From Novosphingopyxis sp965218915 (GTDB lineage: Bacteria; Pseudomonadota; Alphaproteobacteria; Sphingomonadales; Sphingomonadaceae): a DNA stretch of 64,000 nucleotides. The stretch is from assembly GCF_965218915.1 (NCBI RefSeq), contig NZ_OZ244708.1:2852001-2916000 (forward strand), written 5' to 3'. Made by a program: the position numbers and the translations under genes. The notes below the pieces were generated by a model. That model had not been told where the DNA came from and did not search any database. It saw only the letters and a program-made list of their open reading frames with translations. Positions 1 through 6,908 of this stretch are shown one piece after another (position 1 is the first letter of the stretch; every line of letters starts with the position of its first letter).

Positions 1-904
1 TGAGCGAGAAGATGGTCTCGAATCCCATGGCGATGGCCCGCGCCGCGAAATCGCGGTGCCAGGCGGCGCAGGGGGCGTTGAGCGTGCCGCCGGCCAGACT
101 GACGTAGAGCCCCGGCCCGTTCGTCTCGAGCCGGAAATAATGGCTCATGCCGACATAATGGTTGACGATCCCGCGATAGCCGAGCGCGCGGATCTGCCGC
201 AGCAACCGTTCGGGCGCCTGGTTGTAGGCGTCGTCATAGCCCGTCGCCATGCGCAGCTTATGCTCGGGCAGCATGGCATCGGCCAGACCGATCACCGCCC
301 GCTCGCCATCGCAGGCAATGCCGGTAATCTCGACCCAGCCCCCGGCGGGCTGCGCCAGTCGCCCTGGTCGGCCGGTATAGGACGGAGGAACCAGCGAGAC
401 GAACATCCGGTCGATATCGTGCGGGTGCACCGGATCGGCCTCGCCCGGCAGCAGGAACCCGCCGTCGAGCGCGCTGAACGGCAGCGTGATCGCCGCGTCG
501 GAAGGGATTCCGACGGCGTAATTCCACAGCCGCACATACCAGCTGCGCATGGCCCCGCTCGCGTCGCGTCCCTCGATGGTGAGCGTCGGCCCGTCGATCG
601 CATCCAGCGGCATGATCCCGCTCGAGCGCCAGTGGAAGCGCAGCGTCAGCCGCGCATAGTCACGCACCGTCTCATAGGCGAGCAGCGGATGGTCCCAGCG
701 GTCCTCGCTCTCCCAGATCAGTCCGGCCAGATCGTCGCTATTGTAAAAGACGGCATCCACCCGCAGCGCGCCGGGGCCGGTGGTGACGGTGGAGGCCATC
801 ATCGGGCGCGGGAAATCGACCGTCCAGAAGCGCGCGTCGAAGCGCGCCATATGGTCGCGTTCGACGACCTTTGCGTCGGCCGCCTTGGCCAGCCAGTGGG
901 GCAT
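1..904 (-). CDS. GTA distal tail protein, DUF2460 family (RcGTA g12-like), C-terminus off the edge
   Basis: The frame opens with ATG at 904 (MPHWLAKAADAKVVERDHMA...) behind a clear AAGGGAG ribosome site and stays open to the left edge, so about 300 residues are visible and the stop is missing. The sequence fits the DUF2460/TIGR02217 family, whose RcGTA member g12 is the distal tail protein that joins the tail tube to the baseplate hub. It follows the tape-measure gene on the same strand, which is the g11-g12 order of RcGTA. The g13-g15 hub, peptidase and megatron genes would be expected to the left, outside the window. Family assignment is from sequence recognition and synteny. Confidence 0.85.
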   Translation of the reverse strand, partial: MPHWLAKAADAKVVERDHMARFDARFWTVDFPRPMMASTVTTGPGALRVDAVFYNSDDLAGLIWESEDRWDHPLLAYETVRDYARLTLRFHWRSSGIMPLDAIDGPTLTIEGRDASGAMRSWYVRLWNYAVGIPSDAAITLPFSALDGGFLLPGEADPVHPHDIDRMFVSLVPPSYTGRPGRLAQPAGGWVEITGIACDGERAVIGLADAMLPEHKLRMATGYDDAYNQAPERLLRQIRALGYRGIVNHYVGMSHYFRLETNGPGLYVSLAGGTLNAPCAAWHRDFAARAIAMGFETIFSL

Positions 905-921
905 GGGGGTCTCCCTTGAAA

Positions 922-1012
922 TGTGACGTCATTCCGGACTTGATCCGGAATCCAGAGCCCAACAGCAGTGCCATCCCGCCCTGGACCCCGGATCAAGTCC
1001 GGGGTGACGTTG
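922..1012. repeat. REP-type palindrome (family A)
   Basis: Two imperfect inverted repeats of the type gtcattccggacttgatccg and ccggatcaagtccggggtga face each other between the tape-measure and DUF2460 genes. The same unit recurs at 1826 and, shortened, at 29319. It could form a hairpin on either strand. Confidence 0.8.
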
Positions 1013-1028
1013 TTGTTGGTGATAAGAA

Positions 1029-1607
1029 TCATCCCTCCAGCGCGCGCTTCACCGCCCGCGCCACCTGCCGGCTGGAGCGTTGCAGCGCCTGCGGAGCGCC
1101 GCCGCCGCGATCGGCGATGTTGACGGTGAGGTTCACCACCGGCCCGGCCCCCGGCCCGCCGGTTTCCACCCTGCCGCTCGATGTCGGCACGAACCATTCC
1201 GGCCCGCGCTCGCCTACCCGGTACGCCCGGCCGGGCGATACCGGGCCGCCGGTCGCCCGGCCCGGCGCGCCGATCAGCTGCCCCAGGATCGCACCGAGCG
1301 ACGCCCCGCCACCTGAGCCGCCGCTCCCCCGACCGCCGCCGCCGAACAGCGACCCGATCCCCGACTGCACCGCCGCCGCCGCGATCTCGGCCAGCGCCGA
1401 CAGCGCCACGTCGCGCAGCTCCTCGAAGCCGAACTGCCCGCGCCGGATCGCACCCGACAGCCCGCGTTCGAGCGCGTTTCCCGCGCGTTCGAGCCCGTCC
1501 GCCAATGGCCCGTCGAGCTCGGCGCGCATCGCTTGCACGTCGCGGGCGAAGCCCTGCGTATCGGCGCGCACGCCGACGACGAGGGTTTCGAGTTCTTCAT
1601 CCATCAT
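1029..1607 (-). CDS. GTA tail tape-measure protein (g11-like)
   Basis: This 192-residue protein begins MMDEELETLVVGVRADTQGF, a typical start of RcGTA-type tape-measure proteins. It has an amphipathic N-terminal half, a Gly/Ser-rich stretch near residues 93-108 and a tail-associated C-terminal segment with GERGPEWFVPT near residues 130-141. Tape-measure length sets tail length. At 192 residues it is far shorter than in siphophages and close to RcGTA g11, implying a short tail. It overlaps the end of the upstream chaperone gene by 4 bp, so translation is probably coupled. The second Met (1604) is an equally possible start. Confidence 0.85.
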   Translation of the reverse strand: MMDEELETLVVGVRADTQGFARDVQAMRAELDGPLADGLERAGNALERGLSGAIRRGQFGFEELRDVALSALAEIAAAAVQSGIGSLFGGGGRGSGGSGGGASLGAILGQLIGAPGRATGGPVSPGRAYRVGERGPEWFVPTSSGRVETGGPGAGPVVNLTVNIADRGGGAPQALQRSSRQVARAVKRALEG

Positions 1608-1822
1608 TCGTCTCGCTTTCGATCGGGGCCATCGGGGAATTCCTTCATCAATGCGGCAAGGTCCGGCCCGCCGGACTGATCGGCCGGCGGCATGAAGATG
1701 GCGGCCAGTTCGGCCGGGGTGGCGGACCAGAAATCGTCCGGCCGCCAGTGCAGGATGAGCGCGGCATGGGAGAAGAGGGAGAGAGCGGCCCGTTGGAAGC
1801 GGGCGTCGTCATTCGTCTTCAT
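1604..1822 (-). CDS. GTA tail assembly chaperone (g10.1-like, TIGR02216)
   Basis: This 72-residue protein contains ALILHWRPDDFWSATPAEL, the core signature of the small GTA/phage tail-assembly-chaperone family (PF09550/TIGR02216). It sits between g10 and the tape measure, where RcGTA has orfg10.1. The start at 1822 was chosen because everything upstream in frame is REP-repeat sequence starting at about 1826. No strong ribosome site is visible, and coupling to g10 is interrupted by the repeat. The 3' end overlaps the tape-measure start. Confidence 0.8.
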   Translation of the reverse strand: MKTNDDARFQRAALSLFSHAALILHWRPDDFWSATPAELAAIFMPPADQSGGPDLAALMKEFPDGPDRKRDE

Positions 1823-1825
1823 AGC

Positions 1826-1947
1826 CGTCATTCCGGGCTTGACCCGGAATCCAGGAGCCCAACCGGATTGCCCTTCCGCCCTGGATCCCGGATCAAGTGG
1901 GTCCATCAAAGTTCTACTTTGATGGGTGCCCATGTCCGGGATGACGG
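1826..1947. repeat. REP palindrome (family A) carrying a nested insertion
   Basis: This is the same family-A palindrome as at 922-1012: gtcattccgggcttgaccc on one side, ggatcccggatcaagt on the other. The right arm is interrupted after 'aagt' by a 37-bp palindromic insert and resumes with 'ccgggatgacgg'. The interruption is recognised by comparison with the uninterrupted copy at 922-1012. Confidence 0.8.
1899..1935. repeat. Nested 37-bp palindrome (copy a)
   Basis: The insert reads gggtcc, then atcaaagt, a short spacer, actttgat, then gggtgcccatgt. Inner arms ATCAAAGT/ACTTTGAT are perfectly complementary, and outer GGGTCC and GGGTGCCC ends flank them. It splits a family-A REP arm. A GT dinucleotide occurs on both sides of the junction. 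Related copies lie at 4441, 4596, 34828 and 56977. Confidence 0.75.
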
Positions 1948-1970
1948 TCTTTGGCGTGAGGGTACGCATC

Positions 1971-2300
1971 TCACCGCCCCTGCAATATCTGCTTCAGCAG
2001 CACGCGCAGCGCCGGGGTCAGCGCCGCCAGCCCCGCTTCCGACAATGCCTCGCCGAACCGCTCGCGCGTCAGCGCTTCGGGCGGCCCATGCAGGCAATGC
2101 CAGAACAGCGCCGCCAGCTCGCCCAGCCGCAGCTCCCCCGCCGCCGCGCGCTCGACCAGCGCGAACAGCGGCCCGAGCTCCTCCTCGGCCGCCACCAGCG
2201 CCGCGAAGGTCGGGCGCAGGACGAGCGTCTCGCCGCCGATGCGCAAGGGCGCTTCTCCGCGGGCTGGGTTGGAACGGTTGGGATTGACTGGGTTGGTCAT
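1971..2300 (-). CDS. GTA tail protein, gp10 family
   Basis: This 109-residue protein (SNPARGEAPLRIGGETLVL...) matches the GTA_gp10/Phage_TAC_11 family. Members have a short N-terminal strand region with the GGE-L-LRPTF pattern, followed by a helical C-terminal half. It lies between the major tail protein and the small chaperone, as in RcGTA. A perfect AAAGGAGA ribosome site precedes the ATG at 2300. It probably works with the downstream 72-residue protein as a tail-assembly chaperone pair. Confidence 0.82.
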   Translation of the reverse strand: MTNPVNPNRSNPARGEAPLRIGGETLVLRPTFAALVAAEEELGPLFALVERAAAGELRLGELAALFWHCLHGPPEALTRERFGEALSEAGLAALTPALRVLLKQILQGR

Positions 2301-2316
2301 GTCGATTCTCCTTTAG

Positions 2317-2473
2317 ATCCTCCCCGGAACGGGGGGGGACCGCCAGCGAAGCTGGTGGTGGAGGGGCCGAAGCGGTGCCTCTCGGAGCAAATGTCCCGGC
2401 CCCTCCGTCACGCTGCCTTGCGGCAGCGCGCCACCCCCCCGTCCCGGGGAGGATTTCGAAGGCAGGGGAGGAT
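2317..2473. repeat. Composite palindromic repeat (family B)
   Basis: Outer arms atcctccccggaacgggg and cccgtcccggggaggatt enclose 'ggtggaggggccgaagcggtg' and 'cggcccctccgtcac'. Family B recurs at 2908, 4325, 8229 and 30756. Here its last bases immediately precede the TAA stop of the neighbouring minus-strand g9 gene. Confidence 0.85.
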
Positions 2474-2881
2474 TTACAGGCTCGCCACCGCGCCCGAGCT
2501 TTCCAGGCTCAGCGTGTAGTTGCGCTCGCCGTTGTAATCGCCGGCATAGTCGAGGCGGCTGACGAGAAAACGCCCGCGCATGCGCTCGCCGCTCTCGAAG
2601 CTCAGCTCGTAATCGTCGATCGCGCCGGCCAGCGCGTGGGCGCGCAGCCGCGTCTCGGCGTCGGACCCGGTAAAGATGCCCGCGCCCGACACGCTGACCG
2701 ATCGCACGCCCGCGCCGGGCAGCAGTTCGCGCCAGCCGCCGCTATCCTTGTTGGTGACGTTCACCGCCTCGCCGTTGATCGACAGCTGCGTGGTGCGCAG
2801 CCCGGCGACGGTGGCGTAGGCCGGGCTCGCCGCCCCGTCGCCGATCTTGAGTAGGAAGGCGCTGCCTTTTTCGGCCGGCAT
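2474..2881 (-). CDS. GTA major tail tube protein (g9-like)
   Basis: This 135-residue protein starts MPAEKGSAFLLKIGDGAAS and contains NVTNKDSGGWRELLPGAGV and YELSFESGERMRGRFLVSRL. These are characteristic of the TP901-1/RcGTA major tail protein family (PF06199/TIGR02126), which polymerises into the tail tube. The ATG at 2881 has an AAAGGAGA ribosome site; in-frame sequence further upstream is repeat DNA. It sits between the terminator protein (g8) and g10, flanked on both sides by family-B repeats, and its TAA stop directly abuts the repeat. Confidence 0.88.
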   Translation of the reverse strand: MPAEKGSAFLLKIGDGAASPAYATVAGLRTTQLSINGEAVNVTNKDSGGWRELLPGAGVRSVSVSGAGIFTGSDAETRLRAHALAGAIDDYELSFESGERMRGRFLVSRLDYAGDYNGERNYTLSLESSGAVASL

Positions 2882-2907
2882 GATGGTTCTCCTTTTGGTG
2901 AAACAAA

Positions 2908-3071
2908 ATCCTCCCCGCGCGAAGCGGGGGGAGGGGGACCGCTCGACGCAGTCGAGGGGTGGAGGGGTAAGCCGCGCGATGAAGCGAAAGGGCGCTGGAA
3001 GGGGCGTTGCGCTGTTCACCCCTCCACCATGCTGCGCATGGTCCCCCTCCCCGAGCGAGCTCGGGGAGGAT
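2908..3071. repeat. Composite palindromic repeat (family B)
   Basis: It runs from atcctccccgcgcgaagcgg to gagctcggggaggattt, with an internal ggtggaggggtaagccgcgc / cacccctccaccat pair. It fills the whole gap between g8 and g9. The TAA stop codon of the minus-strand g8 gene is formed at its edge. Confidence 0.85.
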
Positions 3072-3464
3072 TTAGGTGGCCAGAACCCGCGCGCGGAATT
3101 CGATCAGGCGGCGGCGGCGCTTGCCCTCGTCGCTCGCCAGCTCGCGCCCATAGACGATGCTCGCGACGCGCCAGCCGGGCAGATCGCGCGGCAGGGCCAG
3201 GATCGCGGTTTCGGCGGCATCGGCCAGCGGACCGAGCGGCGAGGGATCGGCCTGATCCACCTCGATCAGCACCGCCAGCCGCAATTCGCGGCCGCGCGCG
3301 GTCTTGGTGCTCCAGTCGACCGAGGCGATGTCGGGCACCGACAGGAACGGCGGCTGCGCGCCGGGCGGCACGCGGCCATAGACCCCGTTGGCTTGCTCGC
3401 CCAGCAGCGGGTCCGCCCGGAGCGCCGCCAGCGCCGCCGCGCGCAGGACCGTCGCCGCGCTCAT
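3072..3464 (-). CDS. GTA tail terminator protein, DUF3168 family (g8-like)
   Basis: This 130-residue protein shows the DUF3168 layout: LRADPLLGEQANGVYGRVPPG near the N-terminus, PFLSVPDIASVDWSTKT, and a C-terminal RRRLIEFRARV strand. In RcGTA this product (g8) caps the tail tube and joins it to the head. The start at 3464 overlaps the stop of the preceding small gene as ATGA, so the two are translationally coupled. Confidence 0.87.
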   Translation of the reverse strand: MSAATVLRAAALAALRADPLLGEQANGVYGRVPPGAQPPFLSVPDIASVDWSTKTARGRELRLAVLIEVDQADPSPLGPLADAAETAILALPRDLPGWRVASIVYGRELASDEGKRRRRLIEFRARVLAT

Positions 3465-3688
3465 CGCAGCCAGCTCCCCGGCCAGCGTGCCCACGCATCG
3501 GCGAAGAGCCGCGCCCGCAGCCGCCTGGCCCGCACGGTCACGCCGCGCGCATCCTCGGAAACCTCCGCGTCCGGCAGCGCCTCGCCATAGATTTGCGCCA
3601 GCAGCGCCTTGCGCCGCTCCACGCGCCGCGCCGCCATGTCGGTCCCGCGCCGCGACAAGGCGCGCGTCACCCGCTCCGCCCCGCTCAT
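3461..3688 (-). CDS. Small connector-region protein (g7 position, possible head-closure factor)
   Basis: This 75-residue basic protein (MSGAERVTRALSRRGTDMAA...) overlaps both neighbours by ATGA junctions and lies where RcGTA has g7, the head-closure/stopper protein. It is shorter than usual members of that family (around 110 residues), and I cannot point to a diagnostic motif. The gene call rests on tight coupling on both sides and high GC at third positions. The function is inferred from position only. Confidence 0.6.
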   Translation of the reverse strand: MSGAERVTRALSRRGTDMAARRVERRKALLAQIYGEALPDAEVSEDARGVTVRARRLRARLFADAWARWPGSWLR

Positions 3689-4236
3689 GCCAGCACCATG
3701 CGGCGATAGGGCCGCCACAGGGCGGCGACGGCGGCGGGCGGCGGGGCGGCGCCGCCGCGCTCGCTGTAACCATGCGCCGCCAGCCGGACGATGCCCTGGC
3801 GCAGCGGCTCGGGCACGCCGTCCCAATAGCCCGCGATCCCGGCGTTGTAACGCACCCGCACCCGCCCGGCGGCGCCGGGCCGCTCGATCCGGATACGCCC
3901 GCCGCCGTCGGCGGCGATATCGAGCGCATAGGCAGCGACCGGCAGCGCGATATCCGGCCCGTCGGCGAGCAGCCCGTCGACCGCGTCGATCGCGATCACC
4001 GGGCGATGCGTCAGCACGTGCCAGCCCGAACCCGCGGTCGTCACCTCGGCGATGTCGCGCACGATCAGGGTCACGCCCAGGAAGCGCTCGCACAGCTCGT
4101 AGGCGATGCGCAGCTGTTCGCCGAGGGCTGCATCCTCGGTTTCGACCGAGATGCGCAGATATTGCTTCAGCGACGCGAGCGCGGCAGGGCCGGGATCGGG
4201 CGCGGTCGTCGTAACCAGACCGGGGGGAAAGCGCAT
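3685..4236 (-). CDS. GTA head-tail connector (g6-like, TIGR02215/gp6 family)
   Basis: This 183-residue protein has the gp6-type connector pattern: ALASLKQYLRISVETEDAAL, then AYELCERFLG and a late PLRQGIVRLAAHGY segment. RcGTA g6 is the adaptor between portal and stopper. The start is the ATG at 4236 with a GAAAGG-like ribosome site. A strong intrinsic terminator lies only about 26 bp upstream of this start, so expression needs read-through, antitermination or a promoter in between. Confidence 0.85.
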   Translation of the reverse strand: MRFPPGLVTTTAPDPGPAALASLKQYLRISVETEDAALGEQLRIAYELCERFLGVTLIVRDIAEVTTAGSGWHVLTHRPVIAIDAVDGLLADGPDIALPVAAYALDIAADGGGRIRIERPGAAGRVRVRYNAGIAGYWDGVPEPLRQGIVRLAAHGYSERGGAAPPPAAVAALWRPYRRMVLA

Positions 4237-4261
4237 GGGAACGGCCTTTCGGTTGAGGATG

Positions 4262-4298
4262 AAAAAAGCCCGCATCCGGCGGGGAGACGGCCGGATGC
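4262..4298 (-). terminator. Intrinsic terminator between capsid and g6
   Basis: On the minus strand GCATCCGGC pairs perfectly with GCCGGATGC across a 9-nt loop, followed by GGGC and six T residues (4262-4267). This is a textbook Rho-independent terminator read in the direction of the GTA operon. It lies after the capsid gene and just before the g6 start. Confidence 0.85.
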
Positions 4299-4440
4299 GC
4301 GCACGGCCTTGGTGGGCCGGTCTAAATCCTCCCCGGAACGGGGAGGTGGCGCGATGCCGACAGGCATCGTGACGGAGGGGCCGAAGCGGTTCCTTCGCAG
4401 GGGGCAAGCTTTGCGATGCCAGCGCCCCGGCCCCTCCACT

Positions 4441-4566
4441 GGGTCCCCATGAAGTGTTACTTCATGGGGCAACCCCTCCACTGGGTCCCCATGAAGTGCT
4501 ACTTGATGGGGAAACCCCTCCACTGGGTCCCCATGAAGTGTTACTTCATGGGGAAACCCCTCCACC
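4441..4566. repeat. Three tandem nested palindromes (copy b, 42-bp units)
   Basis: Units start at 4441, 4483 and 4525. Each reads gggtccccatgaagtg, a 2-nt spacer, then acttcatgggg (acttgatgggg in unit 2) and aacccctccact. The hairpin arms CCCATGAAGT and ACTTCATGGG match the other nested copies in outer GGGTCC and inner GAAGT/ACTTC layout. Confidence 0.8.
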
Positions 4567-4595
4567 CCCGACTGCGTCGGCGGTCCCCCTCCCCG

Positions 4596-4632
4596 CTGGG
4601 TCCCATCAAAGTAGTATTTTGATGGGTGCCCG
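4596..4632. repeat. Nested 37-bp palindrome (copy c)
   Basis: It reads ctgggtccc, atcaaagtagtattttgat, gggtgcccg, and splits the 'ccctccccg|ttccggggagg' loop of the surrounding family-B repeat. It has the same length and almost the same sequence as the copy at 1899. Confidence 0.78.
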
Positions 4633-4650
4633 TTCCGGGGAGGATTTGCC

Positions 4651-5874
4651 TCAGCTCGCCGAGAACCGCAGCAGCTTGATCGCCTCGGCGTTCATCACCT
4701 GGCCGCCGACGCGCTTGGTCGCGTAGAAATGCACGAACGGCTTGTTGGTGAACGGATCGCGCAGGATGCTGGTGGCGGTGCGCTCGGCGATCAGATAGCC
4801 CTCGCGGAAATTGCCGAACGCGATGGCGGGCGCGTCCGCCGCGATGTCCGGCATGTCCTCCGCCTCGACCACCGGATAGCCGAGCAGCGTGTCCGGCCGT
4901 CCGGCGGCGAGCGAGGGCTGCCACAGGAACGCGCCGTCGGCGGTCTTGAACTTGCGGATGCGCGCCAGCGTGGCCGAGTTCAGCACGAACGCCGCGCCCT
5001 GACGGTAGGCCGGCCTGAGCGCGTGCACCAGATCGACCAGCGTGTTTTCCGGATTGGTTGTCCGGAAGCTTCCCGCCGAACCGCTCGGAAAATATTGCAA
5101 CTCCCCGAACGCGCGCATGTCGTCCGGATAGTCGCTGACCGGGGCGGCGAGAAAGCCCCTGGGCTGGTTCACCCCCGTGCCGTTCACGAACGCCGCGCCC
5201 TCGGCCCGGGCGAATTCGCGGGCGATCTCGTCGGCGAGCCAGGCCTGCACGTCGAACGCGGCATCGTCGAGCATCGCCTGGCTGGCGGCGGGGTTGGCGT
5301 AGAGCTCGCCGGTCGGCGGCGCGATTTCGGCGAAATCGGGCGTGTCGGTCTCCGGCCGCGCCGCCGTCTCGCCGACCCAGCCCGACGGCGTGCCGCCGGT
5401 GGTCACCAGCTTGCGGTAGCCCGCCGTGCCGGTCTGCACCACCGTGGCGATCGACCGGATCGGCGAGATGTCGAGCAGCGAGCGCCCGATCAGCGCGTCG
5501 ATCTGCCGCGGCACGGCGTAGCCGCCTTCGGGACCCGAAGCGCCGCTCATCGCCTTCACCTCGGTCTCGCGGCCCCGGCGCAGATAGCCCTCGATGAAGC
5601 TCTTCACCTCGGGCGCGGCGGCAACCGGCGCATCGCCCGGCTCGCCCGCGGCAGCGCCCGCCAGCACCGGCCGCGCGGCGGCGGCGGCGACCTTGTCCAT
5701 GCGGGCGCGCAGCCCGCCCACATCGGTCTTGAGCTGATCGACGTCGGTCCGCAGCCCGCCGATCTTGGCCGCGTGCTCGTCGGCGCGGAGCACCGCCTCG
5801 AACGAGGCCTCCAGCGGATCGGGCTGCGGCGTCATCGCCGGCTGGGAGAGCGCGTCGGTGGTCGTGATATCCAT
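4651..5874 (-). CDS. GTA major capsid protein, HK97 fold (g5-like)
   Basis: This 407-residue protein of the HK97-type major capsid family (PF05065/TIGR01554) has an N-terminal coiled-coil delta domain (residues about 30-80, heptads such as IGGLRTDVDQLKTDVGGL). This is followed by the mature capsid core with KSFIEGYLRRGRETEVK, GGYAVPRQIDALI and the late ANPAASQAMLDDAAFDVQAW and GNFREGYLI motifs. The delta domain is normally removed by the prohead protease encoded just upstream. The ATG at 5874 is preceded by GAAAGGA. An intrinsic terminator lies 34 bp upstream and another follows downstream, so the capsid gene is bracketed by terminators. Confidence 0.92.
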   Translation of the reverse strand: MDITTTDALSQPAMTPQPDPLEASFEAVLRADEHAAKIGGLRTDVDQLKTDVGGLRARMDKVAAAAARPVLAGAAAGEPGDAPVAAAPEVKSFIEGYLRRGRETEVKAMSGASGPEGGYAVPRQIDALIGRSLLDISPIRSIATVVQTGTAGYRKLVTTGGTPSGWVGETAARPETDTPDFAEIAPPTGELYANPAASQAMLDDAAFDVQAWLADEIAREFARAEGAAFVNGTGVNQPRGFLAAPVSDYPDDMRAFGELQYFPSGSAGSFRTTNPENTLVDLVHALRPAYRQGAAFVLNSATLARIRKFKTADGAFLWQPSLAAGRPDTLLGYPVVEAEDMPDIAADAPAIAFGNFREGYLIAERTATSILRDPFTNKPFVHFYATKRVGGQVMNAEAIKLLRFSAS

Positions 5875-5907
5875 GGGTAATTCCTTTCTTGGGGTGGATT
5901 CTGGACG

Positions 5908-5932
5908 AAAAAAAGCCGCCCGGTGGGGCGGC
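5908..5932 (-). terminator. Intrinsic terminator between protease and capsid genes
   Basis: On the minus strand GCCGCCC and GGGCGGC form a 7-bp GC stem with a 4-nt loop, followed by seven T residues (5908-5914). It is co-directional with the GTA operon and ends 34 bp before the capsid start codon. Confidence 0.85.
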
Positions 5933-5954
5933 GCTGGGTGGTCGGACGAACAGG

Positions 5955-6560
5955 CTAACCCGATCGGAGGTGTATTTTGGCCAGCGCCTGCATCGGCAGC
6001 CGCACCAAACTCACCTCCACGAGATCGAGTTGCAGCAGGCGCCGGGGACGCTCGCCCTCGCTCGCCCTCACGCGGTAGCCGAAGCTGAGCCCGCCGTGCC
6101 AATCGCGGCGGGCGAGCGCGGCGCCTTCGGGCGTCAGCGCGGCGATCACGCGCAGGCCCTTGCGGTCCTCGGCCGCATAAGTGACGGTGCCGATGCGGCG
6201 CAGCGGATCGTGCTGCCACAGCAGCGGCAGCGCGCCGGGTTCGATCGCCGCGAGGCTCTGGGTAAACGCGCCCGGTTCGATGACGTCGCCGCCGCGGTCC
6301 TCGATATGGAAGATCGCGGCGTATCCGGCGATGCGGAGGCTGCTCCCCTCCCGCGCGCGGGAGGGGTTGGGGGTGGGCGCGCGGTCCGCAGGATCGCGCT
6401 CCGACGATCGCAAAACGGGCCCACCCCCGGCCCCTCCCGCGAGCGGGAGGGGAGAAAACAAGGCGGGCCCGCCCGCTCCTCCCGCGAGCGGGGAGGGAGA
6501 AAACAAGGCGGGCCCGCCCGCTCCTCCCGCGAGCGGGAGGGGAGCAAGGAGACCGCTCAC
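5955..6560 (-). CDS. GTA prohead protease (g4-like) with repeat-derived N-terminus
   Basis: This is an HK97-family prohead protease core that cleaves capsid delta domains during head maturation. The core starts near residue 76 (LRIAGYAAIFHIEDRGGDVI) and shows the expected catalytic His in LLWQHD (H117), Ser in LSFGYR (S159) and acidic DLVEVSLV (E182). The chosen start is the GTG at 6560, overlapping the upstream TGA as GTGA. It gives 201 residues, about 75 more than the core needs. That extra segment is encoded by REP-type palindromes and contains three near-identical PLAGGAGG(PALFSP) units. No other good start with a ribosome site lies downstream; a TTG at residue 50 is the main alternative. 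Confidence 0.85.
   Translation of the reverse strand: MSGLLAPLPLAGGAGGPALFSPSPLAGGAGGPALFSPLPLAGGAGGGPVLRSSERDPADRAPTPNPSRAREGSSLRIAGYAAIFHIEDRGGDVIEPGAFTQSLAAIEPGALPLLWQHDPLRRIGTVTYAAEDRKGLRVIAALTPEGAALARRDWHGGLSFGYRVRASEGERPRRLLQLDLVEVSLVRLPMQALAKIHLRSG
6341..6550. repeat. REP array inside the protease reading frame
   Basis: Three copies of 'cctcccgcgagcggga' separated by 'gggagaaaacaaggcgggcc' occur at 6434-6542. A facing palindrome 'ccctcccgcgcgcgggaggg' lies at 6345-6364. All are translated in frame as the Gly/Ala/Pro-rich N-terminus of the prohead protease with no stop codon. Confidence 0.85.
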
Positions 6561-6865
6561 CGCACCCACTCCCCGGCCCCGAGCCGCACCGCGATCCCGA
6601 TCAGCAGCAGCGCCAGCAGGCCCTTGACCAGCCAGTCGAGCGCCGCCTTCAGCGCGCCGCGCTTGGCCTCGCGCCACGCCGCCAACAGCTGGCGCAGTTC
6701 CTTGACGTCCGCGTGCGCCGCGCCGTCGGACAGGCCCAGCCGTTCCAGCGCGCGCGCCGCGCCGGCGTCGCTCGCCTCCTCGATGATCGCGCGCAGCGTC
6801 ACCACGTCGATCCCCTCGCGCTTGGCCTCGGCGGCGAGCCCGGCCAGCATGTCGTCGGTCTTCAT
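6557..6865 (-). CDS. Small membrane protein, DUF6127 family (g3.5 position)
   Basis: This 102-residue protein (MKTDDMLAGLAAEAKREGID...) has a helical N-terminal half and one C-terminal transmembrane helix (LVKGLLALLLIGIAVRLGAG). It lies between portal and protease, where RcGTA-type clusters carry a small gene of unproven role. ATG at 6865 is chosen over the upstream TTG because GAGGAGA sits 7 nt before it. The stop overlaps the protease GTG start. Confidence 0.8.
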   Translation of the reverse strand: MKTDDMLAGLAAEAKREGIDVVTLRAIIEEASDAGAARALERLGLSDGAAHADVKELRQLLAAWREAKRGALKAALDWLVKGLLALLLIGIAVRLGAGEWVR

Positions 6866-6908
6866 GTGCAATCTCCTCGATCCTCCCCACCCCGTGGGAG
6901 GGGGGTTG

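Larger units (their letters stand above)
4325..4647. repeat. Family-B repeat enlarged by four nested palindromes
   Basis: A family-B element (aatcctccccggaacgggg ... ccggggaggatt) is expanded to about 320 bp. Insertions are three tandem 42-bp units at 4441-4566 and a 37-bp unit at 4596-4632. Removing them restores the usual 'cccctccacccccgactgcg' and 'ccctccccgttccggggagg' of family B. Confidence 0.82.

Noticed and set aside
4441..4566. CRISPR array
   Set aside because: The 42-bp units are directly adjacent copies of one palindrome without variable spacers, and no cas gene is present.
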